Source: Acephala macrosclerotiorum (lineage: Eukaryota > Ascomycota > Leotiomycetes > Helotiales > Mollisiaceae). From it: DNA of 64,000 nucleotides. Positions 36,150-47,708 of this stretch are shown piece by piece. The notes beneath the pieces are model-generated. The model was not told the DNA's origin. It worked only from the letters and a program-made list of their open reading frames with translations, and ran no database searches. The translations under genes were made by a program, and so were the position numbers. Positions within the stretch are counted from its first letter, which is position 1; each line of letters opens with the position of its first letter. The stretch lies in contig MU119255.1 in the NCBI GenBank assembly GCA_014904845.1, positions 204,797 to 268,796 on the forward strand. The letters are read 5' to 3'.

Positions 36150-38348
36150 TATTGCACGTGCAATAAACATGGAAGCACAGTAATTGATATCACATCAACT
36201 TACAATCTCCTCAGATTATAGTATTAGCTATAGGCATTTATCGCAATCTCATCTTCATTTTCTTCGACAGTTCTATTGTGTCGTACAGTATTCCCGGGGC
36301 CCTTCGTAGCAAACAATACGCCTCAAAGAATTGACTTGTAATCAGTAAGACTATTCACTGATGTAATTATACAGATCGACCCCTTTTCCTTGGCTTTTTG
36401 AATGCTCCCCCCTTAATCCTCTGAGACAGTGAAGTATCTGGGGTAACGTCTTGCGAACCAACACGGCTTGATTGGCTGTCAACTTCCTCCAGAGATGCGT
36501 CATCATGACTTGTTTGGTTAGAGAGATAGTGGCTCTCCTACCCCTGAGACTTGGGTTGACTGAGCCTTGGCCTTTCACGCATGCATCAACTGGCGTCGAA
36601 TCCGATTGTGCAAAGCTTCCCTTATCTTTCCCCCACCTGTTCTGCAGAATCCACATGCTTTTGTGGGGGAGGATCCCTGGCTCGCGTGTTAGAGAAGAAT
36701 GCCGGAGGCCAGACGGAGAGAAGCATGTCGATGCTGGAGAGTTCCTCCCGCTTCGTCTGTTCAGCCAAGGCACGCGCATCATGGCCACGTAGCGCAACGA
36801 CTCGTTGATCCAGCTCCTGATGTCATCGTCCTCGCCGGAATCCTCGCTGCTTGTGGCCTCTGTTTGTTAGACAAAACTCAGAGGCGTTCGCCTTCATGTA
36901 TTGCATAGAGCAGACGTGCTGCCGTATAGTCGTCGCTGTTCATCCAAGCACCTTCCCTACGGAGGCACGAAGTCTATACCTACAGAATTCCAGATATTTA
37001 TATAGACTACTAGTCTATTATAATGGATATAAATCCATAACTGGGTTTTGCGAGCTGCTGAGATATTAAACTGCCGTTGATATTTATTCACTAGATATCG
37101 ATAAAACAGAAATTCGTTCACAAAGTCCAAAAAACAGAGAAGGAGTATAGACTGAGGATCCATAAATCGAGCTGACTTGAAGAAATTTTCGACCAAATTG
37201 TATTCGTAGCTTCAAAGGTATCGATCAGTTCGATAAACAACGACCGGGGTATATATATTTCGCTTCAAAACTCCAAACTCCGACTAATAGTCTCATTGCT
37301 TCTTCTCGTCAGACTTATCTCTTCGCTCAGTACCGTAGCAGTTATACGGGTCGTCGGCGGAGTCTCTTTCGTCTCTCGTGACCGGATTCCAGTAAGCTTC
37401 GCTCTCTTGGCAATTATAAGGCCAAGGTGCCTTCAGACGTGGAGGTCTAGTAGCAACCCAAGACGCGTTTGCCTCGACTCAACTACTACCACTTTTCAAA
37501 TCCTAAGACCGCGAAAACTTCTTGCTTTGTAGAGAGATCTCGAGAGTGTATCTATTGTTCAAAAGATAACGAAAGTGATCGTTCTACCGCCGTTGTACTC
37601 ATTCAACGTGTTTCTCATCGTGAGAGCTCATTTTGATACAAAGACTATAATCAAGTGTTTTTTGCCGAAGTTCGTATAATAATATGTAGACTTTGCGGCC
37701 CTCGAGTTCGAATCGTGTCGTATTTCCATTAAAATCGATCGAGACATCTATAAGATAATCAGTATCAAAGTCTTATAGTTGTGGAATAAGCTAGTCTTAC
37801 GAAGCACATCGCAAGAGCTCTCCTTACGGTTACCAGGTATTAACCAGCGCGAACGGTGCCTACAGGGCCTAGTTCTACTAGGAGCAGGCTTCGCAGTAGG
37901 CCATCTGTACTGGTTATTTATTTTTCGATGATATCTAAACTATAGAAAGCGTAGAATTGATGAATGGTAATGGAGTTGATAGAGTTGTAGATGGTAGAAG
38001 TGCTGAGACGTTGAGAAGAGGTTAAGCCTTAAATTTTTAGCGCGTTGTGCGATTGGCTGGGCTAAAGTTCGGTCGAATTTTGATCCACTTGAATCAATTA
38101 GAGCCGTTTAAAAATTTGGGTTTATTACGTGAATATATTATTGTCAAATATCATGAAAATCAAAAATGCGGCAATAATGTCAATTTAAACAATTCTTACA
38201 TTAAAAAACAAGCCAATTTACTTACAAACCAGATGTACTGATTACTTTATTAAACATTTCTTCAATATAAAGCCCAAAACCCTGAAAACAGTCAATAGAA
38301 AGCAATTAAAACTCTATTCTCGAGATAATCCAGATTCTAATCTTTAAA
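36150..38348. other. Mixed-composition region, no gene identified
   Basis: About 2.2 kb. The longest open frame is minus 36351-36797 (148 codons); alternative minus frames in the same place also look protein-like (for example KGGAFKKPRKRGRS) but carry stops. I cannot assign a family or choose a frame. 36990-37700 has short repeats and AT-rich patches but no matched LTR pair. Confidence 0.35.
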
Positions 38349-39775
38349 TTACTTCTTATTATTATCAACTTCTTTACTCCAAGTAGTCTCAGTCTGTTCC
38401 TCTTCGTTGTCGCTGTCGACGTCCTCTTTTTCGTTCTCAAATACTTCCTCCTCTTTAATCTCATTCTCAATTACAACTATTTGCTTCTTCTCCTTTTGCC
38501 TACTATTGCTTTTCTTAGCAAGTCCCTTTTCTATGGCAGGTTGCTTTACAGCTTTTCTAGTCGCTTTAACGTTCTAGCGACTCTCTTTCGCCTTCGCTTT
38601 CTTCGCATCCAATTTGCTAGTTACTCTGTTTATTAAACTAGGCCTTTCAGAAGTCTTTTCAATCTCTCGAGTCAAATCGAGAGCAAAAACTTGACTATCG
38701 GTCTTCGCTTTCTTTCTAGCGACGGCCTCGGCTTTGTTGTTGGCTGTCTGAGTAGCCGTTTCGGCGTTGTATTTACGCTTTGGCGCAGGGGCAGAGGTTC
38801 GACGACCGGTGGGTTGTTGGACGGGGTCGCCGCAGTCGAAACAGCTTTGGCACTTGGCTCTGTATCTCCCATTGGCGAGTTTGAGGTCTTTAAGGTTAAG
38901 ACAGTCTTTAGAGTAGTTGATACAGCGCGCAGTAGGAGAGGGAGTTAGTGTGGTTGTAGTTGTAGAAGGAGGGCTGGTCGCGGCAGGTGCGATAGGTGCG
39001 GTTGGAGTTGTAGAAGGAGGGCTGGTCGCGGTAAGTACGGTAGGTGCGGTTGGAGTTGTAGATGTAGTAGTAGAGGATTGGGGTGAATTGTTGGTGCCGG
39101 GGGACACTACAAAACAATAGAAATTAGCTGGTAATCTAATGCATCGAGACATTGAAAGAAACCCACTTACGGTAGAGATCATGAGAATACAAAGCACCTG
39201 GGTAGAAAGTGTTCTACTTAGCACGAGTAGCTTGATTGCGGGTTTTCCTTGTATTGCCATTAAATGTATTAATGAGATTAAAGGCGACAACGTGAAGGAT
39301 AAAATCGTTGATATACTCGGCGGTCTCTGGATAGTCCGCTTTAATACGTCGAATAATCTCTGCTACAATTTTTGCATTTCTATTAGAAGTTAGTACGGGA
39401 AACAATCAATTCGAGGCAGATTTTTACTCACATTCTAGTCCAGCCTAAGAAGACCCAATAGCCTTCTCTTGAGACGAAAGGGACCAAGTTGGCAAAGACT
39501 TCTTTTTTGACTTTCTTGATCTACTTCTAGTATCGAGAGTGGATTCGATCAAGAAGGCCATTTGTCAAGATAGAGGCAGAGCAATTTCTATTGATATAGC
39601 GCATAACGCTGGCGTCAGTTTTCAGCGGGATATAATCTCTTTTGTCGTTCTTCTCACAGAGGAAGATAGAAAAGCGGTAGATGCCTTGGTAAACTATAGT
39701 GAAGATATAAGGGGTCAAAAAACGGAAAGATGTAATATAAATATTAAAAAGCGAAGTACTAGAATTGAATAACAA
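38349..39775 (-). pseudogene. Unidentified spliced gene with TAG interruptions, possibly transposon-associated
   Basis: One minus-strand coding chain can be followed through two well-formed introns: 39380-39431 (GTGAGT, TACTAAC branch, TAG) and 39107-39170 (GTAAGT..TTGTAG). It reads KKVKKEVFANLVPFVSREG, YWVFLGWTRINAKIVAEI, ADYPETAEYINDFILHV, then a Thr/Pro/Ser-rich linker encoded by 48-bp repeats, a Cys-containing patch (CINYSKDCLNLKDLK, KCQSCFDC), and a basic then acidic tail (KEKKQIVVIENEIKEEEVF) ending with TAA at 38349. Four in-frame TAG codons interrupt it (two near 39535, one near 39214, one at 38574), each consistent with CAG to TAG. The family is unknown. It is divergent from the CACTA-like transposase starting at 40397, so it could be that element's accessory protein. 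Confidence 0.5.
38962..39057. repeat. Two 48-bp tandem repeats coding Pro/Thr/Ser linker
   Basis: GTAGAAGGAGGGCTGGTCGC begins units at 38962 and 39010; the units differ at a few positions and a partial third follows. The period is a multiple of three, so 16 residues (TAPT.LTATSPPSTT-like) are repeated without shifting frame. Confidence 0.85.
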
Positions 39776-40396
39776 AGAGTATAAACGAGTCTGCGAGTCT
39801 GTAGTACTAGTATTTATTCGAATGGATTCTTGCTCAATAGATATACATAATTTAAAAGTAGTAAAGTAATTACTCGATGGATTAAACGAAGAAAATGCAT
39901 CGTGTTTACTTCGGTGGAACGGGAATGCCGATATAAAGATCGTAGTTATTGAGACTTTGGACGCTCAATCGTATCAAAAAAGAAGGGATCCAAACAATAA
40001 TAATCGCCATTATTAATAGTCTAAAAAGATTCGTCGTCGAGAGCTAACGTTGTAATAGGAGAGAAAGTGAAAGATTAAAAAGAAACATAAAGTAAAATCT
40101 AGAGTTTTCGTATTTATTAATAGTTATGCGTTATCGGAAAAAGTGAAAGTTCGAGCGTTAATTCTATTTTTGGGAATATATTGCGAGTTTAATATTATTA
40201 CAATTATTAGATCGATTTGTATAATTTTAAATTCATTATAATCGCTAAAAAAGAGGCTTTTTAATTAAATTAAATGTAGGAAAAAAAATAGAGTATAGAA
40301 AGTTTGGTGTTAAGGTAAACTTTATTTCTCTTTGTCAAAACAACAAACGAAGTATTAGCGCGTTCAAGTAAAGCGTATCGACTATTTTTACTATTA
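39776..40396. promoter_or_regulatory. Region between two divergent mutated ORFs
   Basis: About 620 nt separating the minus-strand spliced relic from the plus-strand Tnp2 relic. If both belonged to one transposon this would have been its bidirectional promoter. No motif supports this; the statement is positional. Confidence 0.3.
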
Positions 40397-43300
40397 TTGT
40401 TTATCAATCTTCGATATCACGTTTTTATTATCAACTCTACAGTTTTATTACTAACTCTATTTTATAACGCGTCAAATATGCTTTCTTTTCGTGAGTTTTC
40501 GAAGAACTACGATCACTGTTTGTGTTTCCGTTGTAGAGGCTCGATTCGATATCGAAAAACGATCAAGAAACACTGCGTCGATCAATAAGTTAAAATGAAG
40601 AAAGAAGATCGAATCTGCTATTGTCACCAATACAGATTTGAGACTATTGTCTATCGATACACCAAAAGAAAACATACTAATGAAAATAAGAACAATAAAA
40701 TACTGTTCGCAATTCCAATAAATGAGATTCTCTTCGAAGATTTAATGGATGTAGATATTAATAACTCTAACGCGATTACTAACGCTTTAAATGATATTAA
40801 TACTATTCGCGAGTTTGCTTAGTTTACAAAGTATTTACTAGTATTTAATAACGATAATTTGGACGATAAAAATGAAGAAAGAGGCGAGGAAACTCTCAGT
40901 AAGCCAGATGATAATAGTGATTTAAATGAGCTAAATAAAGAGGAAAAGATGAATAATATAGAAAAATAAAAGAGCTCTGAGGAAGATTTCACACCGTAGC
41001 AAACAAATAGCAAATCTATTCTTCTTTTCCACTTGATAGAAAATCTGCTCACTTAATTGCTTAGAGAAGCTAGGATTTCTTATCGATTAAATACACTTTT
41101 TTACTCCTTTTACACGACAAAACCGACAAAACTTCAAGAGTTTCTTCTATAAGCACTTCCTCGATATCAAGCTTCTTTCTATATAGCGATTTGATGAAAA
41201 GCTCTAGAAGATTATCGGAATTACGCACGAATAGCACGATTGCTGTATTAATAGTTGCATAGCATTTACTAGTGAACACGCCAACCTTATCTACTGTTTA
41301 CACAAGAAGTGTAAACAACACCGATTCTTTGAGAAGACTAAGAAAAGCCAATTAAAACCTCGCAAGCAGTTCTTCTATATTCCTCTCATTCTACGTCTAA
41401 AACAACGCTTTGATAGCCAATAGACTAAATACATAACGAAATATAGAGAGCAGTTCAATATATCTCGTCCCGATAGCGATATTATAGATATTTTCGACTG
41501 CAAATACTACAAAACGCTGAAAGAAAAGAAGTTTTTTCCAAAATAAGTGCAGTTTTCGTTTATTTAACTGTTTTTACTCTCGATCTCCTTTTGAGTATGC
41601 ATTTTGCTGTTATTAACGACATTATTATGCATTCTCGAGTGAATTTTTATTAGGGCACTTATATAGTAAATAGTTATTATAGCATGTTCGAGAATGCGAG
41701 CTAATAAAATTTTACTGCTACAAATGTAGCCTTCCAACTCTTTCTCAACGGCGCTCAAATTACGAAACTTGTTAATCACGAGATCTTACCGATTCTTCTT
41801 GCAATCCTTAATCTATCTCCTCAAATACGATACAATAACGAACACCTCCTGCTCTGCCTTTTTATTTTTGGCCTATACGCTCATAAAAATCTCAACTCTT
41901 TTCTCTATCTTTTGATCAAAGAATTAAAAGTCCTTGCAAGTAAAAGCGTTGCTAGAGTCTCCAACGAGACTACTAGTAAAGCATTTTGCTTGAAAAAGCA
42001 CTTGATCTACGTTTCCGCAGATAGACCAGCCTTCGCCGACGCAATGAGAACTAAGAAGCCAGGAAACGCGTTTCGATCATACTATCACTGTATGATTGAA
42101 AGTATTAAAGGCGGAGCGAACGTAGAAAGTGGCTCCTACTATATACTTTATACAAACGTTGATCTGGATAATTTGGAGCTAAAGACAGGTCTGCGGACCA
42201 TTCTTGAGAAGTTTGATCGAATGCCTGCTGAGCAATATAAATCAGAGATTGATATAGATATAGGTCTTATTAAAGCTTTTATCTTGCTCGAGATTGAGAC
42301 TTTAAGTTTCCCTGAGAATTTCCCTTTAGACTTAATACATTGTATTCTACTGAATATTATGCCAGAGATCCACAGATTACTTGGAGGTCAAAATAAGGCC
42401 GAAAAGGCACGCCGAAACGTTCTTAATAAAGCATATCGAAAGAGGCTTCTTGAAGAAGATGGCCTTGAAGCTGTAGCTCGATTCGATACGAAGCAAAAAG
42501 AGTTGACTGCAGCCCTTGAATATATCAGTACTCTGGCTAATAAACAATAGGAAGAGATAGATTTTACGCAAAACGCTAACCGTCACTGGATTCTCGCGAG
42601 CCTCGACCAAAAACTACGTCCAATTTACACTCGATTCAAAGAGTATAAAGCGATAGAATGACTAGCGTTTCTAGTACGAGATGGACTGGCGTTACTAAGC
42701 CACTTTGTGCCAGATTTCGCTTTTCAGCTCGAGAATTTCAAGCTTTTACGAGGGATATATTTAACGGCAACGTCGAAACGAATTTCACGAAATAATCTGG
42801 TACAACTACGGTCTGATTGCAAGGAGTTTGTGAAGTCTTAAGAGAAGCTCTACTTCTCTAATCAAGACCCTACTAAGCTTCACAACTGCAAGATCAATAT
42901 CCATTCGTTGCTTCATTTAAGTACGTAATATCTGCGCTTTCCTCTCAGTTTTTGATCTCTAGTTTTGCGAGTTATAGTAGTCAAAAACTCAACTTAATAT
43001 TAGCGCTTCAGACTTAATATCGAACCGATTATAGCACTGCGAAATTCCTACTAAAAAACCCCGTTCAAACATCATTATAATACTCTCAATATTGCCTCTA
43101 TTCACTCACTTATGTCAGCGTCTCTACTATCGTGTCTAATCGATAATCGCACAGTCAAATTCACTCGAAAACCTCTCGATTTGATATCACAATATCCCTT
43201 CTATTATTACGTATATTTACTAACTCATAATAGTAGATTCCATCGAATATCTTGGTCCTACTACAGCTTTCTGGGCTATACCAATAGAGCGTTATCTCGG

Positions 43301-44059
43301 CGTAATCAAACAAATAATCAGCTTAATGTCTAATATCGATACAAATATCGTCAACAAAGCTATTATTCTCGAGCATTTGAACCACCTTCCTCCCCGTAGA
43401 CCTCTCTACGAGACTCGATTTCCTCTTCCTGCTTGGAACGACTATTACCCACAAGCTCCTTTCAATCATCGAATGGAATACGTGAAAGATTGCAGTAGAG
43501 TTAGCTTAGTAGTGGCACAACTAGAGCCTTCAAACCTAGGATTCGGCCTACTTGAAGTCGAGACTCTGCAAGACCGAGAGTGGCTCAAACGGCTAAAGAT
43601 TAAATATCGGCTTAAGGCCGAGAACTGGCTTATTACTCGAGACGTTGTGGTCTACTAAAAGAAGTTCTACTTGGCCTATAAACTCTTCGTTGGATCGATC
43701 GAGTCGCAGAATAAACTGGCTACAAATCGTCGAGACGACAGCTTTGTTTGGTGGATGGAAAAGCCAGAGAGTGGAGAGCTTTATAGGCGGTACGGTCAAG
43801 TGGTGATCTTTGCAGTGGTTTACGACTAAAAACCAGTTGCTATTGTGAAGTCATTCGAAACGGTTCAAGAAGACGAGCAGTTCGGAACTGTGAAAGCGAG
43901 GCAGACCTTGGACGCTATAGAGGTAGTTGAGATTAGGCAGATTGGTGGCTTAGTAGGTAGAATACTGAAAGAGTAGACCGTGATGAAAAAGAGAGTAGAA
44001 AACGGTAGAAGTAGAAAGATCAAAGTGGTTTATAAGGCTTTTCACTTGATTGGATTCTG
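40397..44059 (+). mobile_element. CACTA/EnSpm-like transposon, Tnp2-family transposase relic
   Basis: A single frame from 40397 to about 42930 can be read through many TAA/TAG codons. It starts with a zinc-finger-like CLCFRCRGSIRYRKTIKKHC. The Tnp2 core follows: EILPILLAILNLSPQIRYNN, HLLLCLFIFGLYAHKNLNSF, LYLLIKELKVLASKSV and CLKKHLIYVSADRPAFADA. Next is an intact 212-codon stretch (41912-42550) and a C-terminal domain with KLHNCKINIHSLLHLST. In plant and fungal CACTA elements this protein cuts the element ends. After about 43 kb the chain continues in another frame (43326-44059), with SGELYRRYGQVVIFAVVYD. Stops up to 42550 are TAA or TAG only, with no indel, which points to C-to-T at CAA/CAG. 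I did not find convincing CACTA terminal repeats. Confidence 0.65.
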
Positions 44060-44555
44060 ATAGACTTGGCATTTTTGTTTATATACTTTTCTTCGATATT
44101 AACAGCTTTTTTGATTATGGAAGAGAGGTATGTATCTTTTGATTTATAGAGTGTACAATTTGTTACGGCATTATAGACTTTTTTATAGAGTTGCTGTCGA
44201 TATTATATGGAGTAGTTTTCTATATATTATAGATTTTGAGTCTATAAATTATAGACTAGGAATTGATAAATTTATCGACTTGTTGTATGATTTTATGGAC
44301 TCGATGTTACCGTAGGGCTTCCGCCCCACCTTCAGCCGCAGTGTCGACAACATACGCGTCCTGAGCAAAAGCGTCCCCACCTTGAATAAGATGGGGATCA
44401 TGGTAATCGTTCTGCTCATCCACCGGTTCCGTATACTTCGTGGGACATACTCCACGGAAGGCTCTCGTGCCCAGTTCTCCCAGCTGCTCACATCGGATGG
44501 GTCCTCTCCCATTGCAGCGACAGAGGATCCGACACAGTCCAATCGTTGCAAGCCA
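44060..44555. other. No gene assigned
   Basis: Lies between the Tnp2 relic and the kinase relic. A minus-strand frame (44249-44569) is open but shows no domain. It may be the 3' flank of the kinase relic. Confidence 0.4.
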
Positions 44556-45350
44556 TCAATCAAATCCATGACGCAGGGATCTCAGATCGTTCCCGATGTC
44601 TCTCTCCTGCACCTTAGCGAGGAAACTCTTCGACCTTGCGCGCCTCCTGCTAGATGATGTTTGCTTTGGTATTCCTGCCGATTGAAACCTCGCACGACCT
44701 TCGTTTTGAGATGATACGTTGGGATTTTGACTTTTCCTTTGTCCCCCGTTTCTAGATTTGATGGACTTTGAGCGTGTGATATTTGACTGCTTTTGTCGAC
44801 TTGATGGTATCTTCGTTGGCTGTAACACCGTTCTGTCTTTCTGTGGAGCTTGCTGAGAAATATTCTGGAAAAGCCCTGTCGATCCAATTCGTGTCCATTC
44901 CATTGGAGTAGGCACTGCGGAGTAAATCGTTGTCGTTCCGTTTGCCTGGTTCGTCAGGGGTAACGACACTCCAAAGCTCGACGGTGTTATACCGTTTCGA
45001 GGGCCTTGTAATGCGTGAGCCGACTGAAGAAAAAATCTGAGGAGGAGGTCGCGAGCCGTTGGACGCTGATTAGCGATATCGGCGAGCATTAGTACCACGC
45101 GAGATTCATGCTAGTTTACAAGTGTCTAGAGATACTAGTACCACTGAAGCTAGTTTTGCCATGTAATTCGTGGCTCTATTTCTAGTAAGGATTCTTGCAA
45201 ATACTTTACGATAATCGCACCGAGCGCGTATATATCGATTTTTAGCGTCTAATCATCGTTTATTTAAATTTCAAGTACTATATAAAATGAGCTTCTAATT
45301 ATAGTTTTAAATATATCGATTACTTTTACCACGCCAAAATTCGTTAAAAA
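44556..45350 (-). pseudogene. Protein kinase relic (C-lobe and basic tail), DFG changed to NFG
   Basis: One minus-strand frame from 45341 down to the TGA at 44556 carries LTNFGVVKVIDIF (activation-loop start, normally DFG), DIYALGAIIVKYLQES (subdomain IX DxW/YxxG), then MLADIANQRPTARDLL (subdomain XI with the conserved Arg). A Ser/Arg/Gln-rich basic tail follows (KSIKSRNGGQRKSQNPN; SSSRRRARSKSFL). Between 45341 and 45100 it is broken by TAA/TAG codons only; the distances 45341-45098 (243 nt) and 45236-45098 (138 nt) are multiples of three, so no indel occurred. The catalytic metal-binding Asp is Asn (GAC to AAC). The N-lobe is lost in AT-rich DNA. Kinase subfamily unknown. Confidence 0.7.
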
Positions 45351-45359
45351 AAAATCGTT

Positions 45360-46190
45360 ATTTCAAAAAAAAATATTAATAAATTTTATATTTCGATAAA
45401 TAATTTATAATTCGCGCGTATATATATAATTTAATACAAATAAAATTTAATAAAATATTATTTTTATCGTTTTTTTAATCGTTTTTTGTTTTTAATTTTT
45501 ATATTATTAAATTTAATTATATAAATTATTTTTATAAATAAATATAAAAATTTTAATAAATCGTTTAAAAGTTTTAAAACTTTGAATATACGTATATAAT
45601 ACGATATAAATTTAATTAATTGTTAACGTAAAATAAATCGAATTAAACGAACGAAAAATTTATATAATTTATTTTTCGAATTATTTTTATTTCTTTTTTA
45701 ATTTTTTTTTTGAAATTTTTTTCGATTTTTACGTTTTATTATAATATTAATTTTTTGTAAATTATAATTTTGTAAACGTAGTATTTATTAATATTAGTAT
45801 TGATAATTTCGTATATTTGATTTTGATTTTTTTGTTTAAATTGTTTAATTAGTTTATATATAATTTTATTTTATTTTTTATTTTCGTTTAAAAATTGAAT
45901 TTAAGTATTATAAATATAAATAAATATCGTTGTATAAAATTGCAAATCGAATTCTTTAAATCGTTTGAGAGTATTTTTATATGTTTTTTTGTATTCTTTA
46001 AAAACTAATTCGCGAACGAATATTATTTTTTTTTTTGCGAATATTTTAATATTTTATTCGTTTCGAATTATTCTTAGTATAAAGTAAAAAGTTGTGCAGT
46101 TTATCGTAAAGTTTTACTCGCAAGTGAATAATATAACGCATATTCGAAAGTTTTGTTTTATTAGATTAAGTATATCGTCGTTTTAGAGTT
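45360..46190. other. AT-rich, RIP-like block
   Basis: A/T-dominated DNA between the kinase C-lobe and the fragment at 46.2 kb. By position it may contain the destroyed N-lobe of the kinase. Confidence 0.75.
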
Positions 46191-46420
46191 TTGTATTACT
46201 GCGTGAAAATATGTCATGAAAAAGGACTTCTTCAGTTGCCCGATCGATATCGAAGTAACATTGATCGTTCATCGACCAGTGTTTACCGAGAATCACATCG
46301 TTCGTCTCGCGCATTCGATCGAATCGTGTAAACTTCTCGAGTACTTTCGACGGTTGATCGAGGTTGATCTGCAGGAATGGCCTCGATGGATCATTTGAAT
46401 TGTCGCGACTTCGACTGCGG
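46190..46420 (-). pseudogene. Possible 5' fragment of the same kinase gene
   Basis: The minus strand reads NDPSRPFLQINLDQPSKVLE, KFTRFDRMRETNDVILGKHW and SMNDQCYFDIDRATEEVLF without stops, then runs into A/T-rich sequence with TAA codons. It has protein-like composition and the same orientation as the kinase relic 1 kb downstream, so it may be its N-terminal part. It is in a different frame, so an intron or indel would be needed. Tentative. Confidence 0.35.
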
Positions 46421-46740
46421 TTAGTCTAGTTGCGAACGATTTCGTCGGTATAAATATTCTGGGGAACAAAACAGAAGACAGTCTCAGGCCCGTTCATTTT
46501 GGGAATGCATTTTGATGAGGGAAGTGATGAATAGGAATTGAATGGGGCGGGAGTTATGAGAACGAAGCGCGATGGATGGGTGTGTTTTCAAATTGTACAA
46601 TGTTTCTGTCCATGCTATAAATCAATTGGTTGGGAGGTAGACGTGTTGGGTGGGTGGCTAGGTAAACATGGCGTGATTTAGAAATGCGAACAAAGTAAAC
46701 CGTCAATTTCCAATTTTTTATTTCACGTTATTTCTCTTTT
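46421..46740. other. Flank of normal composition, no gene seen
   Basis: Moderately GC-rich stretch upstream of the 46.2-kb fragment on its coding strand; could be its former promoter. No coding signal. Confidence 0.4.
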
Positions 46741-47041
46741 ATTAATATTTTAACTTTCGAATATTACATATTACCAACAACGAAATATTAAACAAACGCT
46801 TATTTTTACATCTCTAATTTTATTTTCATTACTATTACTATAGTTTCAAAAAAGCGAATAACGCGTCGTATTAATATCGTCTCGAGCGTTTTATTATTAA
46901 TTGAAATAAACGACAATTTTACATTTTTATTATTAGTTAATAATAATAGTATCGAAACGATATTTTTTTAAAAATACAAATTATAAACGCTAGTATTGTA
47001 TACGCGTAATAAAAACGAAAACGCGTATATTATTTAAAATT

Positions 47042-47513
47042 GAAAATATTTTAAAAAGTATTATTACGAATTAAATGAAATTTATTTTTATAAAAAAAAC
47101 TATTTATAAAATTTTTTCAAATATTATAATATATTTCAAAAAATAAAACGTATTAAATAAAAAAAAAATTAAAAATATAAAAAAAAAAAAAAAAAAATAT
47201 TAAAAAATAAAAAAAATTAAAAAAAAAAATTTTGATTAATCGAATTCATAAATTAAAAAAATAATAATCGTAATTCGAATATCAATTTTAATTAATTAAA
47301 ATTAATATTAAACGATTTATAAAAACGANNNNNNNNNNNNNNNNNNNNNNNNNNNNNNNNNNNNNNNNNNNNNNNNNNNNNNNNNNNNNNNNNNNNNNNN
47401 NNNGAAAATATTTTAAAAAGTATTATTACGAATTAAATTAAATTTATTTTTATAAAAAAATCTATTATTAAAAATTATTAATATTTTAAAATTTATTTTT
47501 TAATATAAAACTT

Positions 47514-47561
<48 letters not shown>

Positions 47562-47708
47562 AAAAAAAAAAAAAATAATATTAAAAAATTAATATATTTA
47601 AAAAAAATTTTTTTGATTAAACGAATTCAATAATAATAATAATAATAATCGTAATACGAATTTCAATTTTAATAAATTAAAATTAATATTAAACGATTTA
47701 TAAAAACG
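47042..47708. repeat. Tandem duplication within AT-rich DNA, interrupted by assembly gap
   Basis: GAAAATATTTTAAAAAGTAT begins at 47042 and again at 47404. Each copy ends in the same stretch (ATTAAACGATTTATAAAAAC) at 47328 and 47708. The units are about 290-305 bp plus the gap. Both copies are heavily mutated. Confidence 0.8.
47329..47403. other. Assembly gap (75 N)
   Basis: Run of N at the junction of two tandem AT-rich units, as expected where short reads collapse repeats. Confidence 0.95.

Noticed and set aside
35868..36170. Minus-strand frame with helical sequence opposite the SANT/Myb relic
   Set aside because: A minus-strand reading looked protein-like, but the plus-strand reading gives a recognisable helix-turn-helix, so the minus reading is taken as its shadow.
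36990..37700. Possible LTR sequence
   Set aside because: Short direct and inverted motifs occur, but no matched pair of LTRs, primer-binding site or polymerase remnant was found nearby.
37690..37725. tRNA B-box-like GAGTTCGAATC
   Set aside because: No matching A box at the right distance, and the flanking bases do not form T-stem or acceptor-stem pairs. Not called as a tRNA or SINE.
39100..39118. CACTACAAAA, resembling a CACTA terminus
   Set aside because: On the coding strand it is the acceptor (TTGTAG) of an intron in the minus-strand relic. No matching inverted copy was found at the other side of the Tnp2 relic.
46216..46398. Plus-strand ATG open frame of 60 codons
   Set aside because: The minus strand gives a longer, more protein-like reading oriented like the nearby kinase relic.
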